From Actinotignum urinale DSM 15805 (lineage in GTDB: Bacteria; Actinomycetota; Actinomycetes; Actinomycetales; Actinomycetaceae): 64,000 bases of DNA. This document shows positions 7,824-17,715 of this stretch, one piece after another. The stretch covers positions 1-64,000 of the forward strand of contig NZ_ATUY01000004.1 of NCBI RefSeq assembly GCF_000420445.1, read 5' to 3'. The notes beneath the pieces were generated by a model that was not told the origin of the DNA, ran no database searches, and saw only the letters and a list, made by a program, of their open reading frames with translations. Positions within the stretch are counted from its first letter, which is position 1. Each line of letters begins with the position of its first letter. A program made the position numbers and the translations under genes.

Positions 7824-10742
7824 GTGGCTTTGAACGCTGAGGATACAACCCAGTACCGTTACGACGCGAAACTCGCGGGAGAAATCGAACACAAATGGCA
7901 GGCAGAATGGGAAAAGCAGGGGGCTTTTTACGCGGCTAACCCCGTCGGGGAGCTCGCAGGAGATGTGTCTGCACCGAAATTCTTCATTCTTGACATGTTC
8001 CCATACCCCTCGGGGCGCGGTTTGCACGTTGGTCACCCTCTCGGATATATTGCGACGGATACCGTGGCGCGCTACCACCGCATGAAGGGCGAAAACGTCC
8101 TCTACACCATGGGTTACGACGCTTTCGGCTTGCCCGCTGAACAGTACGCCGTTCAAACCGGCCAGCATCCGCGAATTACCACGGAAGAAAATATTGCGAA
8201 TATGAGTTCCCAGTTGCATCGTTTGGGGCTTTCGCACGATTCGCGTAGAAGTTTTGCGACGACGGACGAGGATTACGTTCGCTGGACACAATGGATTTTC
8301 CTTCAGGTCTACAACTCCTGGTTTGACCCGGATGCGCCACGCAAGGATGGGCGAGGAAACGGGGCTGCCCGGCCTATTGCTGAACTTGAAGAACTCTTTG
8401 CGAGCGGTAAAAAGGACACGCCGGACGGCAAACCGTGGGCTGAGATGAGCGCGAAGGAACGTGCCGATCTTCTCTCCGAATACCGTTTGGCATATGTGGC
8501 GCAGGCTCCCGTGAACTGGTGTCCAGGTTTGGGAACTGTTCTTGCCAATGAGGAAGTCACGGCTGAAGGTCGCAGTGAACGCGGAAACTTCCCGGTGTTC
8601 CGCCGTAACCTCTCCCAGTGGATGATGCGAATTACCGCCTATGCGGATCGCCTTGTTGAAGATTTGGACACTATTGATTGGCCCGATAAAGTCCGCGCCA
8701 TGCAAACCCACTGGATTGGACGCTCCGAAGGCGCAACAGTGCGTTTCAACGTCCCCGAAAATAATGCACAACTTGAGGTGTACACTACCCGTCCGGATAC
8801 GCTTTTCGGCGCAACCTTTATGGTTGTTGCTCCAGAACACTGGCTTTTGGGCGGAACTGAGGGCGGAAGCGCGAATGACGTAGCAACTCTTACCGTTCCC
8901 GATACCTGGCCAGAAGGAACACGTGAGGAATGGACGGGCGGTTATACAACGCCCCGCGAAGCCGTTGCGGCATATCGCGCGCAGGCAGCGCAAAAATCCG
9001 ATACAGAGCGCACAGCTGATGCCCACGAAAAAACAGGTGTTTTCTCCGGTCTCTTCGGTATTAACCCGGTTAATGGGGGACAGGTTCCGATTTTCGTCGC
9101 CGATTATGTTCTCATGGGATACGGAACGGGTGCCATTATGGCGGTTCCTGCTCACGATGATCGCGATTGGGAATTTGCGAAGAAATACAATCTGGATATT
9201 ATTCGCACCATCGGCCCAAAGGAAGATCCCTATGGGCACGATCTTGATGAAAGTGCCTACACGGGCGACGGTATTATTGTCGGCAGTGCCAATGAAGAGA
9301 TTTCCCTCAACGGAATGGACAAGGCCGAGTCGATTGCCGCAATAACCGCGTGGTTAGAAAGCAAGAACGCCGGTTTTGCTACAGTTACACACCGTTTGCG
9401 TGACTGGCTCTTCTCGCGTCAACGCTACTGGGGCGAACCGTTCCCAATCCTCTGGGATGAGGACGGTGTTGCACATAGTGTTCCGGAAAACATGCTTCCC
9501 GTTTCCCTCCCGGAGATTACAGATTACTCGCCCGTCTCCTTCGACCCCGAGGATGCGGATTCTTCCCCGACTCCGCCCCTGTCCAAGGCAGAAGAGTGGG
9601 TGAACGTTACTCTCGATTTAGGAGACGGGCCGAAACAGTATCGTCGTGAAACAAATACGATGCCACAATGGGCCGGTTCTTGCTGGTACGAGTTGCGTTA
9701 TGCGGACCCTTTGAACGACGAGGCAATGTGCGCACCCGACAACGAATCCTATTGGATGGGGCCACGCCCGGATCAAGGCAACGTTTCAGGTGGCGTAGAT
9801 TTGTACGTCGGAGGTGTGGAACACGCGGTTCTTCACCTGCTCTACGCACGTTTCTGGCATAAGGTGCTCTTCGATTTGGGTTACGTTAGCTCCTCCGAAC
9901 CCTTCCACAAACTCTTCAACCAGGGCTACGTTCAGGCGTACGCCTACACGGATTCGCGCGGACAATACGTTCCTGCAGACGAAGTGGAAGAAAAGGACGA
10001 AAACGGGGAAACTGTTTTCTACTACAAGGGCGAAAAAGTTAACCGCGAATACGGCAAGATGGGTAAGTCCCTCAAGAATATGGTGACACCCGATGAAATT
10101 GCCGACGAATACGGTGCCGATACGTTCCGCGTCTACGAAATGTCTATGGGGCCACTCGATGTTTCACGTCCGTGGGAAACGCGCGCAGTTGTTGGTTCCC
10201 AGCGATTCCTCCAGAGGTTGTGGCGCAATATTCTTGACGAAACCACGGGTGAAGTGACGGTGAGCGACGAAGCGCCCGATGCGCAAACGGAAAAGTTGCT
10301 TGCGCGAACCATTCACGAGGTTGGTGAAGAATACGAAAATATGCGTATTAACACCGCGATCTCGAAAATGATTGTTCTCAACAACCACCTCACAAAGTAC
10401 AAAGTTGTTCCGCGCGAAGCTGCCCAGGCGCTTGTGCTGATGGTTAGCCCGGTTGCCCCACATATTGCTGAGGAACTGTGGGCAAAACTTGGGCATACGG
10501 ATTTGGTGTCCGGCCAGCCTTTCCCGGTTGTCAAGGACGAATCGTTGCTCGTGGACGATACTATTACCTGCATTATTCAGGTGATGGGCAAGGTTCGGGC
10601 ACGCATGGAGGTTTCCACAGCTATTTCTGCTGAGGAACTCGAAAAGCTCGCTTTGGCTCATGACCGAATCCAGCAATATCTTAACGGGGAACCTCGTAAA
10701 GTTATTGTTCGTGCGCCCAAGCTCGTAAATATCGTTCCCTAA
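7824..10742 (+). CDS. leuS: leucyl-tRNA synthetase
   Basis: This class I synthetase charges tRNA-Leu with leucine. At about 972 residues it is full length. The HIGH motif appears as HVGH (about 68-71), the CP1 editing domain includes the [12 protein letters not shown] threonine-rich region (about 319-330) and [12 protein letters not shown] (about 435-446), and the catalytic KMSKS loop reads KMGKS (about 745), as is usual in actinobacteria. The listed GTG start abuts AAGGAG with almost no spacing. An in-frame TTG at 7830 lies five bases beyond it and is the more likely start (product two residues shorter). A stem-loop follows the gene at 10764-10814. Confidence 0.97.
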   Translation: MALNAEDTTQYRYDAKLAGEIEHKWQAEWEKQGAFYAANPVGELAGDVSAPKFFILDMFPYPSGRGLHVGHPLGYIATDTVARYHRMKGENVLYTMGYDAFGLPAEQYAVQTGQHPRITTEENIANMSSQLHRLGLSHDSRRSFATTDEDYVRWTQWIFLQVYNSWFDPDAPRKDGRGNGAARPIAELEELFASGKKDTPDGKPWAEMSAKERADLLSEYRLAYVAQAPVNWCPGLGTVLANEEVTAEGRSERGNFPVFRRNLSQWMMRITAYADRLVEDLDTIDWPDKVRAMQTHWIGRSEGATVRFNVPENNAQLEVYTTRPDTLFGATFMVVAPEHWLLGGTEGGSANDVATLTVPDTWPEGTREEWTGGYTTPREAVAAYRAQAAQKSDTERTADAHEKTGVFSGLFGINPVNGGQVPIFVADYVLMGYGTGAIMAVPAHDDRDWEFAKKYNLDIIRTIGPKEDPYGHDLDESAYTGDGIIVGSANEEISLNGMDKAESIAAITAWLESKNAGFATVTHRLRDWLFSRQRYWGEPFPILWDEDGVAHSVPENMLPVSLPEITDYSPVSFDPEDADSSPTPPLSKAEEWVNVTLDLGDGPKQYRRETNTMPQWAGSCWYELRYADPLNDEAMCAPDNESYWMGPRPDQGNVSGGVDLYVGGVEHAVLHLLYARFWHKVLFDLGYVSSSEPFHKLFNQGYVQAYAYTDSRGQYVPADEVEEKDENGETVFYYKGEKVNREYGKMGKSLKNMVTPDEIADEYGADTFRVYEMSMGPLDVSRPWETRAVVGSQRFLQRLWRNILDETTGEVTVSDEAPDAQTEKLLARTIHEVGEEYENMRINTAISKMIVLNNHLTKYKVVPREAAQALVLMVSPVAPHIAEELWAKLGHTDLVSGQPFPVVKDESLLVDDTITCIIQVMGKVRARMEVSTAISAEELEKLALAHDRIQQYLNGEPRKVIVRAPKLVNIVP

Positions 10743-10763
10743 GGTTGCACGTATGCACGTATT

Positions 10764-10814
10764 TATGTTTCGTGCGGATGAATCGACATCTAACGGTGAT
10801 GCGCACGAAACGTA
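10764..10814 (+). terminator. stem-loop downstream of leuS
   Basis: Thirteen-base arms (10764-10776 and 10802-10814, core GTTTCGTGCG/CGCACGAAAC) pair with one mismatch and enclose a small nested GATG/CATC hairpin. No U tract follows directly, although an A-rich stretch does. It is a probable transcript end or processing site. Confidence 0.45.
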
Positions 10815-10935
10815 ACTACGAAAAAAGCGTATGTGCCGTCGCCCCAAGGTGTATGCGCAAAGATTTTCATAACTGTTGTGTTTCGTAATGTCTAGAACGG
10901 AAGGCAAAAACCTTCCCTACCACGAAAGGAGTGCC

Positions 10936-11898
10936 GTGGCTCGCACAGTGATTTCTCTTGAAAGATTTGATGGAGAACGCGCGTGGCGGTTAACCTCACC
11001 TACGGGGGCAACTGCTCTTGTTGCAGAACGAGGTGCCACGCTACTTTCGTGGACAACACGCGAAAATCGCGAACTTATCGACGGTTACGATACTGCCGAA
11101 CAGTTGCGTCAACAGCTTGGCGGGAAAAGCCTCATCGAATTGCCGTGGATTGGGCCAAGTGCGCAGAGCACATACACCTTCGAGGATGCCGAAGGCAGTT
11201 TAGATGCGAACGGTTTGGGGGACTGCGTACGTGTTGGTTCCTTGTTATTTAGCAGAGAACGAAGTGGTGATGTGCTTGTGTTGAAAGCACAAAAACCGGC
11301 CGATGCCGAATATCCGTGGCCTTTAGATATTCGAGTTGTGTTTGCTTTAGGTGAGAGCAACTTTGGGGACGAACATATTTCGATTTCGATTAGTGCGAGG
11401 AATCGTGGAGCGTTTACCGCGCCGATAGCTATCGGATGGAATCCTTACCTGCAGTTTGGAAACATGCCTTCCGTGTCAAAAATGGCTGCGAAAGTTATGG
11501 CGCGAACACGTTTGGCGACGGATGAAAAAGGACACCCGGCTCCGGGAGATGCGGCCCGAACAGGTGTTACTTCCCCGGTCGAATGGTCCATTATCGGTAC
11601 GCAAGAAATTGATAGCACATACACGAGCCTTATTCCTAACAATGAGGGAGTTGTTGTAACGGAAATTCTTGATCCGGCACGTGACGCAAAAATATTTGTG
11701 ACGCAAGAACCTGCAGAAGCTCCCTATGTTCGTTTGTGGACAGGGGATAGGTTGGACGACGGTGCACGGCAAGGGCTTCTGGTGAGCCCGCGAAGTGCAA
11801 CACCGGATACCTTCTTCCGTTACGACCAAATCGGCCGTATTTCTGTTCCCGCTGGGGGCACCAAGGAACTCACGGCAACAATAACCTACCAGGGGTAA
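10936..11898 (+). CDS. aldose 1-epimerase family protein
   Basis: This 320-residue mutarotase-superfamily protein is predicted to interconvert alpha and beta anomers of an aldose or hexose 6-phosphate in the cytosol. The beta-sandwich family signatures are spread out: ATLLSWTTRENRELI near residue 35, WNPYLQFG near 173 (position of the conserved His in classic GalM, so the catalytic set differs or shifts), and TGDRLDDGARQGLLVSPRSA near 275. The start is GTG at 10936, since AAAGGAG ends five bases upstream; an ATG 60 bases earlier lacks a ribosome site. Closest subfamily is probably YeaD/YphB-like, but substrate is undetermined. Confidence 0.8.
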   Translation: MARTVISLERFDGERAWRLTSPTGATALVAERGATLLSWTTRENRELIDGYDTAEQLRQQLGGKSLIELPWIGPSAQSTYTFEDAEGSLDANGLGDCVRVGSLLFSRERSGDVLVLKAQKPADAEYPWPLDIRVVFALGESNFGDEHISISISARNRGAFTAPIAIGWNPYLQFGNMPSVSKMAAKVMARTRLATDEKGHPAPGDAARTGVTSPVEWSIIGTQEIDSTYTSLIPNNEGVVVTEILDPARDAKIFVTQEPAEAPYVRLWTGDRLDDGARQGLLVSPRSATPDTFFRYDQIGRISVPAGGTKELTATITYQG

Positions 11899-11969
11899 CG
11901 AACTACCAGGATAAGGAAGTGGACGTATCCGCAACGGATGTGGGCTAAGTTTTTCACTGTGTATGTGAG

Positions 11970-12006
11970 TTATTCACAGGAAGGGCGACGATATAGGTTA
12001 TCCACA
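11970..12006 (+). promoter_or_regulatory. two DnaA-box-like 9-mers upstream of comEA
   Basis: TTATTCACA (11970-11978) and TTATCCACA (11998-12006) both match the DnaA-box consensus TTATNCACA exactly, in the same orientation and 28 bases apart. They lie 64-101 bases before the comEA start. This could be a DnaA-responsive promoter or a titration site. There is no AT-rich unwinding element or dnaA gene here, so it is not an origin. Confidence 0.55.
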
Positions 12007-12070
12007 GTTCGCGATTCTGTGACAACACGAAGCTCCTTCTTTTCCCATAATGGGGAAAGAAGGAGTTGTT

Positions 12071-12907
12071 ATGTCACGAGATATTCCGCCACCACATTCT
12101 TTGAGGCGAAGTTATGCCTCAATTGCTTTAGCATCTGGCACAGGTGAAGATGTTGCTGCGCTTCAAGAACGTGGCAAAAAACAACGTTGGGCATGGGATA
12201 TGCGTTCAGTCCTGGCTTTCGGAACGCTGTGCATCGCGGGAATCCTTGTTGCCCTCTGGTTATCGTGGGGCGGGAAAGGGAGCGAAGCGAATGATGCTGG
12301 GATAGACGTAGATAGCGGGCAAGAAACACGGCAAAGTTCACACAGTCAAGATAGCGCTGAAAAAGGTGAAAAAGAAGAAATGCCGGCCGGCGCTACAACA
12401 ATCACGATCTATATTTCCGGGCAGGTGAATAAACCCGGAGTATATACCGTTGGGAAAGATGCCCGAGTGAATACCGTCGTCGAACAGGCAGGCGGGTTAA
12501 CAAACGATGCGGCGCAGTATGCGATTAATCTTGCCGCACCCATGAAAGACGGGGAACACGTTCATATCCCGCATAAAAACGATGTTTCGTCCGGATCAAT
12601 TCCATTCAAGCAGGCTAACTCTGGAGGAGGAAGCGTAGCAGGCGGGGCGCAAGATGGTGGCCAGGGCGGAAATATGAATAGTGGCGGAGGAGAAAAACAA
12701 GGAGGTAAAAACGGTAGCAATATTAATATCAATACAGCCTCGCAGGCTGAACTCGAAACATTACCTGGTGTCGGGCCTGCTACTGCGAACGATATCGTGC
12801 AGTGGAGGCAAAGCCACGGGCAGTTTAAAACACCAAGCGACCTCATGAAAATTCCCGGAATCGGTAAAGCTAAATTCGAGAAAATACGTAGCAGAATCAC
12901 TGTATAA
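12071..12907 (+). CDS. comEA: competence protein ComEA, DNA-binding
   Basis: This 278-residue membrane-anchored receptor for incoming double-stranded DNA has one transmembrane helix (about 51-72, with LAFGTLCIAGILVALW), then a SLBB-type domain (about 110-178, TIYISGQVNKPGVYTVG), a Gly-rich linker and a C-terminal helix-hairpin-helix pair (about 215-278) with LPGVGPATANDI and IPGIGKAKFEKI. This layout is the classic ComEA one. The start ATG at 12071 follows AAGGAG by five bases. It is followed 111 bases later by comEC, its usual partner for DNA transport into the cytoplasm. Confidence 0.93.
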   Translation: MSRDIPPPHSLRRSYASIALASGTGEDVAALQERGKKQRWAWDMRSVLAFGTLCIAGILVALWLSWGGKGSEANDAGIDVDSGQETRQSSHSQDSAEKGEKEEMPAGATTITIYISGQVNKPGVYTVGKDARVNTVVEQAGGLTNDAAQYAINLAAPMKDGEHVHIPHKNDVSSGSIPFKQANSGGGSVAGGAQDGGQGGNMNSGGGEKQGGKNGSNININTASQAELETLPGVGPATANDIVQWRQSHGQFKTPSDLMKIPGIGKAKFEKIRSRITV

Positions 12908-13018
12908 ATAGCCGATAAGTATCTGTGCCTCAAGGGATTCCTTCGTGATTGGTTGGTGTGCTTTATTGTTCGATAAATGCACCGAGAAAACTATTGACGT
13001 TGGAGGGTAACAACGGTT

Positions 13019-14866
13019 ATGCGTCGAAATAATGTTGGATACGGTGTGGAGGGCAAGATTGTGTATAAAGCAAGAAATGCTCATAGTATGCACAATGGCG
13101 GTAGGAATAAAGCGGAGGACGGGGAAATATCGCCACAGGGATGGCAGGATATGCGTTTAATTGCGCCAACTTTCTCAATGCTTGCCGCGCTGTGGTCCGT
13201 TATGGGTGGCGGTTGGTTCATCATGTGTCGAGTATGGATACTCGCCGGAATCCTATGTTGTGGTATCGCTGTATTCATCAAGATTACCCAGAAGTCGAGT
13301 GTTGACCGTAGCAGGTATAAAAACTATAAAAACACAGAAATACTTGGCAAACTTCATCTCGCACTTATTGCATGCTTGATAGCAAGCCTTGCCGGAGGAC
13401 TGAGCGCGAGAATCGCGCGAAGTTCGTCGTACATTAATATTCCGAAAGAAAAGGTGATGCTCATAGCGCACCTGGACGAACGAGCACAGCCCTCACCGCT
13501 CGCCTTCGGTAAAGAACGCTGTGTAACAACCGTGAGTCCCGAGGTTCTTCGCACAGTTTCCGGAAATAATGTTTTCGACCCAAAACGCGGAAAGCGGGGT
13601 AATGCTTCAGGAAAAAATGGGATGCAGGGCGATGTTTCGGGTAAATACAGCGTCTCGAACAGTGCGGTGCTGTTCAATCAGAAGGGGAAATCTGACTCAA
13701 GGAAAATATTCGGGGAAGGCACGCATAAGGGCAATGTTCCATACGGGCATCGCGCAAGAATCCGCATACCTGTGGACTGCTCGGCTCTCGAAGGACAAGG
13801 CGTTCGCGCAACGGGAACCTTAACGCCCTCAACCGGTTGGCGTCACAGTGCCCAGCTGCGCGCAGACTCCTCAATATATGGCGAACCGTCCCCAACAGCG
13901 TCGCTGGTGAACACCATATCGCACGCATTAAACAGCCAGTTAGCCTTTTCCCCAGAACACGCGCGTGGCCTCATCCCCGGTGTCGCCCTCGGGGACGATA
14001 GCAACGTTGAGGATGACCTTAAACAAGCCATGAAACTCACCTCCCTTACCCACCTCATTGCGGTATCCGGCGGGCACGTTTCCCTTGTATTAACTCTCGT
14101 CGTTCTCATCATTGGCAGAAAATCGCCACCCATCACCTTTATCGCGTCCTCACTCGCCCTCGGCGCCCTCGTTATCCTCGTCGGCCCGAGCCCATCGGTT
14201 CTCCGCGCCACATTCATGGGTTGCATGGTGATTCTCGCGACCCTTCTGGGCAAACAAAGCCAAGGCGTAAGTAGCCTATGTTGTTCGGTTATGATTGCCT
14301 GTTTTGTGAGTCCCTGGCTTGCCATCAGTTACGGTTTTCTACTTTCAGTGTGCGCATGTTTCGGAATTATTGTGTGGGGTTACCCGCTAAGCCTTCACTG
14401 CGAAAAACTCATGCCTGCAATGCTCGCGCAGGGAATCGCAATACCGCTTGTTGCGCAACTATCTTGCATACCTGTTCTTCTCCTGTTTACGGAGGTAAGT
14501 TCCATCTGGGGTGTCCTTGCGAACGCCCTGGTTGCTCCGGTTGTTGCACCCCTAACGCTCGCGGGCATTATTGGCGCATTATCTGCGCCGGTATCACATT
14601 TCTTCGCGTCAATTTTCTTGTGGTGTGCGCAGTGGTGTACGTGGTGGATTGCCTGGGTTGCGCAGTTCTTGGCGGAATTACCAGGTTCAGGGATTTCGCT
14701 ACTCGTGGCCAGTGTGGTTGATGTTTTCCTGGTGTGCGCAATCTTTTCTCTTGTGAGCTTTCGAGAAAAGTTCACAAGAAAAAGGTTGTTTTTCAGGGAC
14801 GACGAGGACGTGGCATCACTGTTTCACAACGATAGAACAAGGCGGGGCGAGAACAAAAGGCGATGA
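13019..14866 (+). CDS. comEC: competence channel ComEC/Rec2 lacking the MBL domain
   Basis: This 615-residue polytopic protein forms the channel that carries transforming single-stranded DNA across the membrane. Hydrophobic helices occur near 40-75 and 110-130, a soluble region spans about 135-290, and the competence domain begins near 300 with GVALGDDSNVEDDLKQA and HLIAVSGGHVSL, followed by 7-9 helices to about 590. The metallo-beta-lactamase domain found at the C-terminus of Bacillus ComEC is missing; the protein ends in a short charged tail. The start at 13019 has GGAGG about 12 bases upstream. A 4-base overlap (ATGA) joins it to a possible 37-codon frame. Confidence 0.9.
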   Translation: MRRNNVGYGVEGKIVYKARNAHSMHNGGRNKAEDGEISPQGWQDMRLIAPTFSMLAALWSVMGGGWFIMCRVWILAGILCCGIAVFIKITQKSSVDRSRYKNYKNTEILGKLHLALIACLIASLAGGLSARIARSSSYINIPKEKVMLIAHLDERAQPSPLAFGKERCVTTVSPEVLRTVSGNNVFDPKRGKRGNASGKNGMQGDVSGKYSVSNSAVLFNQKGKSDSRKIFGEGTHKGNVPYGHRARIRIPVDCSALEGQGVRATGTLTPSTGWRHSAQLRADSSIYGEPSPTASLVNTISHALNSQLAFSPEHARGLIPGVALGDDSNVEDDLKQAMKLTSLTHLIAVSGGHVSLVLTLVVLIIGRKSPPITFIASSLALGALVILVGPSPSVLRATFMGCMVILATLLGKQSQGVSSLCCSVMIACFVSPWLAISYGFLLSVCACFGIIVWGYPLSLHCEKLMPAMLAQGIAIPLVAQLSCIPVLLLFTEVSSIWGVLANALVAPVVAPLTLAGIIGALSAPVSHFFASIFLWCAQWCTWWIAWVAQFLAELPGSGISLLVASVVDVFLVCAIFSLVSFREKFTRKRLFFRDDEDVASLFHNDRTRRGENKRR

Positions 14867-14976
14867 ACCTTCAGAAAAAAGTGGAAGAAACAATGGGAAA
14901 AGTCGAAGAAACAACGAGAAGAAAGGAAGGAAAACATTTGAGGTATCAAGAAGAGACGTGCGTTAAGGAAAGCTAG
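14863..14976 (+). CDS. possible 37-residue charged peptide coupled to comEC
   Basis: An ATG at 14863-14865 overlaps the comEC stop (ATGA) and opens a frame of 37 codons. The product would be very rich in Lys, Glu and Arg. Translational coupling is the only support. No homology is recognised, and the stretch may simply be purine-rich spacer before holA. Confidence 0.2.
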   Translation: MNLQKKVEETMGKVEETTRRKEGKHLRYQEETCVKES

Positions 14977-15026
14977 GAACGGTAATAGATTAAGCGTGAG
15001 AAATACGAGCATGAGATACTAGACAT

Positions 15027-16010
15027 ATGGCACGAGCACGAAAAAATGAAGTTCCGGCTTCACGCATAAAACCTGCACCCGTCGTCCTTATCGTGGGAAA
15101 AGAAGCGGTGTTAGGGGAGCGGATGGCTCGGCGTGTTCTGGACCAGGCAGTTTCGGACAATCCCCAACGGGTCGTGGTGAAAGTAGATGCGCGTAGCTAC
15201 CAGGCGGGATCTTTGGCAATGCATTCAACCCCCTCACTTTTCGGCGACGTTCCACTCATCTATGCCACGCATTGTGAGGCAATGAATGACGCTTTTCTTG
15301 CAGATATGTTGGCGTATTGTGAACACCCGCAACCGGATGTCGTCGTCGTTCTTCTTCACGGGGGAGGAGTGCGTGGAAAGAAACTTCTGGACACTATAGC
15401 AAAACATGGGTATCCGCAAACAACCCTAGAACGTGTTACAAAAGATTCCGATAAAGCGGCACTTATACGTGGGGACGTACGTGCAGCGAAACGGAAAATT
15501 ACGGATGGGGCCGTCGAACATCTTGTTGACGCCTTCGGGCAAGATGTGCGTGAACTCTTATCAACCGTGGCGCAACTTTTAGCCGACGTTGACGGCATGA
15601 TTACGGAAGATGACGTCCGAGTTTTTTCCGCAGGGCGTAGCGAAGCAACACCCTTTGATGTGGCAGAACTTGCGGTGAATGGAAAAACGGGGGAGGCGCT
15701 CGTTGCTGTTCGTCATGCTTTTGCCAACAGAGTTGATCCGGTTCCTCTAGTTTCAGCTATGGCGGTGAAATTGCGGCAACTTGCTCTCGCCCAGGGCGCG
15801 ACTCGCGGGCGTAGCGATACGGGGATGGCGCCCTGGCAGTTGGATCGTGCTCGCAGGCAGTTGCGTTTCTGGAGCGGGGAAGGACTGGCTCAAGCTATTT
15901 GTGCCGTTGCCACTGCGGATGAACAAGTTAAAGGCGCTTCACGCGACCCGCAATATGCCGTTGAACATGCTATTGTCGCCATTGGCGAGGCGCGAAATAA
16001 ACGTTTTTAG
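15027..16010 (+). CDS. holA: DNA polymerase III delta subunit
   Basis: The 327-residue clamp-loader delta subunit opens the sliding clamp during replication. The N-terminal domain has PVVLIVGKEAVLGERMA (about 16-32), a divergent form of the delta-subunit entry motif. The middle AAA-like part includes DVVVVLLHGGGVRGKKLLD (about 105-123), and the C-terminal helical collar begins near 215 (TPFDVAELAVNGKTGEAL). It lies directly after comEA-comEC, the order seen in many Gram-positive genomes, which supports the call. Length is normal for actinobacteria (about 320-330). Confidence 0.92.
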   Translation: MARARKNEVPASRIKPAPVVLIVGKEAVLGERMARRVLDQAVSDNPQRVVVKVDARSYQAGSLAMHSTPSLFGDVPLIYATHCEAMNDAFLADMLAYCEHPQPDVVVVLLHGGGVRGKKLLDTIAKHGYPQTTLERVTKDSDKAALIRGDVRAAKRKITDGAVEHLVDAFGQDVRELLSTVAQLLADVDGMITEDDVRVFSAGRSEATPFDVAELAVNGKTGEALVAVRHAFANRVDPVPLVSAMAVKLRQLALAQGATRGRSDTGMAPWQLDRARRQLRFWSGEGLAQAICAVATADEQVKGASRDPQYAVEHAIVAIGEARNKRF

Positions 16011-16184
16011 CCGACCCTACGACAATGAAAACTGGTGCGGTACGCCACTAAAAAGTGCGGTAATCTGGGCAACAGCTGAATTATTCCTGAGATAATGCGA
16101 TAATTGGGGGTGGTTGAAAAGCATGACGCTTTTACCTTATCCATGTGCTATGAAGCACACATAATCCCTCTCTCAGGAGAACAG

Positions 16185-17711
16185 ATGCAGGTAGGAATAC
16201 CAAAAAATCCCAGAACGGGTAGCCCGCTGGTTGCGGGCACTCCCGATACTGTCACAAAGCTCATTAAGCTTGGCTACACTGTGGCAGTAGAATCCGGAGC
16301 AGGTTCTGAATCGGCATACCCGGATTCACAGTATGAAGCTGCTGGAGCCACCATTGTTGGTGCTACGGAAGCATGGCAGGCCGATATTGTGCTTGTACCC
16401 GACGCACCAGAAACACAACAACTCGATATGATGAAAAGTGGTTCCACACTGATTTCTCGTATTGAACCAGGAAATAATCCTGATTACGTGGACGCATTAG
16501 TAGCGCGCAAGATCACGGCATTGGCGATGGACGCCATTCCGCGTATCTCCCGTGCACAATCCATGGACGTTCGGTCCTCAATGGCGAACATTTCCGGCTA
16601 TCGAGCGGTTATTGAAGCGGCCTCGCACTTCGGGCGCCTCTTCACCGGCCAGGTGACAGCAGCAGGTAAGGTTCCACCCGCAACAATCTATGTTATTGGT
16701 GCAGGTGTTGCCGGACTCGCCGCTCTCGGTACAGCAAACTCCATGGGTGCAATCGTTAAAGCAACAGATGTCCGTTCCGACGTTGCCGAACAGGTCCAGT
16801 CCATGGGTGCAGAATTTGTGGAAATCCCTGTTACCCAGGAATCCGCAGACGGTTACGCCCGTGAAATGACGGCAGACCAAGCAGATGCGGCCGGTGTAGT
16901 GTATGCACGCGAAGCCCAGGCTGCAGATATTGTTATTACGACGGCATTGATCCCCAATCGCCCCGCGCCCATCCTTATTTCCAAGGAGACCGTGGCGAAA
17001 ATGAAGCCGGGTAGCGTTATTGTCGATTTGGCGGCAGCCAACGGCGGAAACGTTGAAGGAACAGTTCCTGGTGAAGTTGTTGTGACGGATAATAACGTCA
17101 CCATTATTGGCTACAAAGATTTGGCGCTTCGCCTCCCCGGCCAAGCATCCCAGCTTTTCGGCCAAAACCTCGTGAACTTCTTGAAGCTCATTACGCCTGA
17201 AAAAGATGGGGAACTTGTTCTCGATCTTGAGGACACCATTGTTCGTGGCGTGACGGTCACACAAGAAAGCACAATTATGTGGCCACCGCCGCCCGTCCAG
17301 GTTTCCGCAGCACCCGCCACGAAACCGGCCGCACCGGCAGCCGCAGAAGCGGTTGAAGAAAAAGCTCCATCTCCCATGCGTTTCGTGTGGTTCGGCATTG
17401 CAGCGCTCATTGCCCTCGCTATTGTCTTTACCGCACCAGCCCACATGGCAGGCCATTTCACGGTGTTCATGCTAGCCTGCGTGGTTGGTTTCTACGTTAT
17501 TACCAACGTTACCCACGCCCTACATACGCCGTTGATGTCCGTAACAAATGCTATTTCCGGCATTATTGTTGTGGGTGCGGTTCTTCAATTAGCAACAGGT
17601 AGCATTGCGGTTCTCGTGATGGCCGCCATCGCTATTGTTATCGCATCCATCAACATCTTTGGTGGATTTACCGTGACGGCACGCATGCTGTCCATGTTCA
17701 AGAGGAGCTAA
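16185..17711 (+). CDS. pntA: NAD(P) transhydrogenase alpha subunit
   Basis: This is a 508-residue PntA with the NAD(H)-binding domain I and the first membrane helices in one chain. Domain I shows [17 protein letters not shown] near the start, [13 protein letters not shown] near 128 and the Rossmann motif [18 protein letters not shown] near 171; [10 protein letters not shown] is near 285. After a Pro/Ala linker (about 370-395) come three to four membrane helices (about 400-500). With PntB it couples hydride transfer between NADH and NADP+ to proton movement. ATG at 16185 follows AGGAGA; the longer frame to 16104 has no such site. Only four bases separate it from pntB. Confidence 0.95.
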   Translation: MQVGIPKNPRTGSPLVAGTPDTVTKLIKLGYTVAVESGAGSESAYPDSQYEAAGATIVGATEAWQADIVLVPDAPETQQLDMMKSGSTLISRIEPGNNPDYVDALVARKITALAMDAIPRISRAQSMDVRSSMANISGYRAVIEAASHFGRLFTGQVTAAGKVPPATIYVIGAGVAGLAALGTANSMGAIVKATDVRSDVAEQVQSMGAEFVEIPVTQESADGYAREMTADQADAAGVVYAREAQAADIVITTALIPNRPAPILISKETVAKMKPGSVIVDLAAANGGNVEGTVPGEVVVTDNNVTIIGYKDLALRLPGQASQLFGQNLVNFLKLITPEKDGELVLDLEDTIVRGVTVTQESTIMWPPPPVQVSAAPATKPAAPAAAEAVEEKAPSPMRFVWFGIAALIALAIVFTAPAHMAGHFTVFMLACVVGFYVITNVTHALHTPLMSVTNAISGIIVVGAVLQLATGSIAVLVMAAIAIVIASINIFGGFTVTARMLSMFKRS

Positions 17712-17715
17712 GCAC

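Noticed and set aside
7752-9239. 495-codon minus-strand open frame opposite leuS
   Set aside because: It lies antisense to the conserved LeuS catalytic and editing domains; the translation is Cys/His-rich noise.
11970-12006. replication origin from DnaA-type boxes
   Set aside because: There are only two boxes, no AT-rich unwinding region, and no dnaA, dnaN or gyrase genes nearby.
16578-17456. 292-codon minus-strand frame opposite pntA
   Set aside because: Antisense to conserved PntA motifs and composed of Cys/Gly/Asn-rich nonsense typical of a shadow frame.
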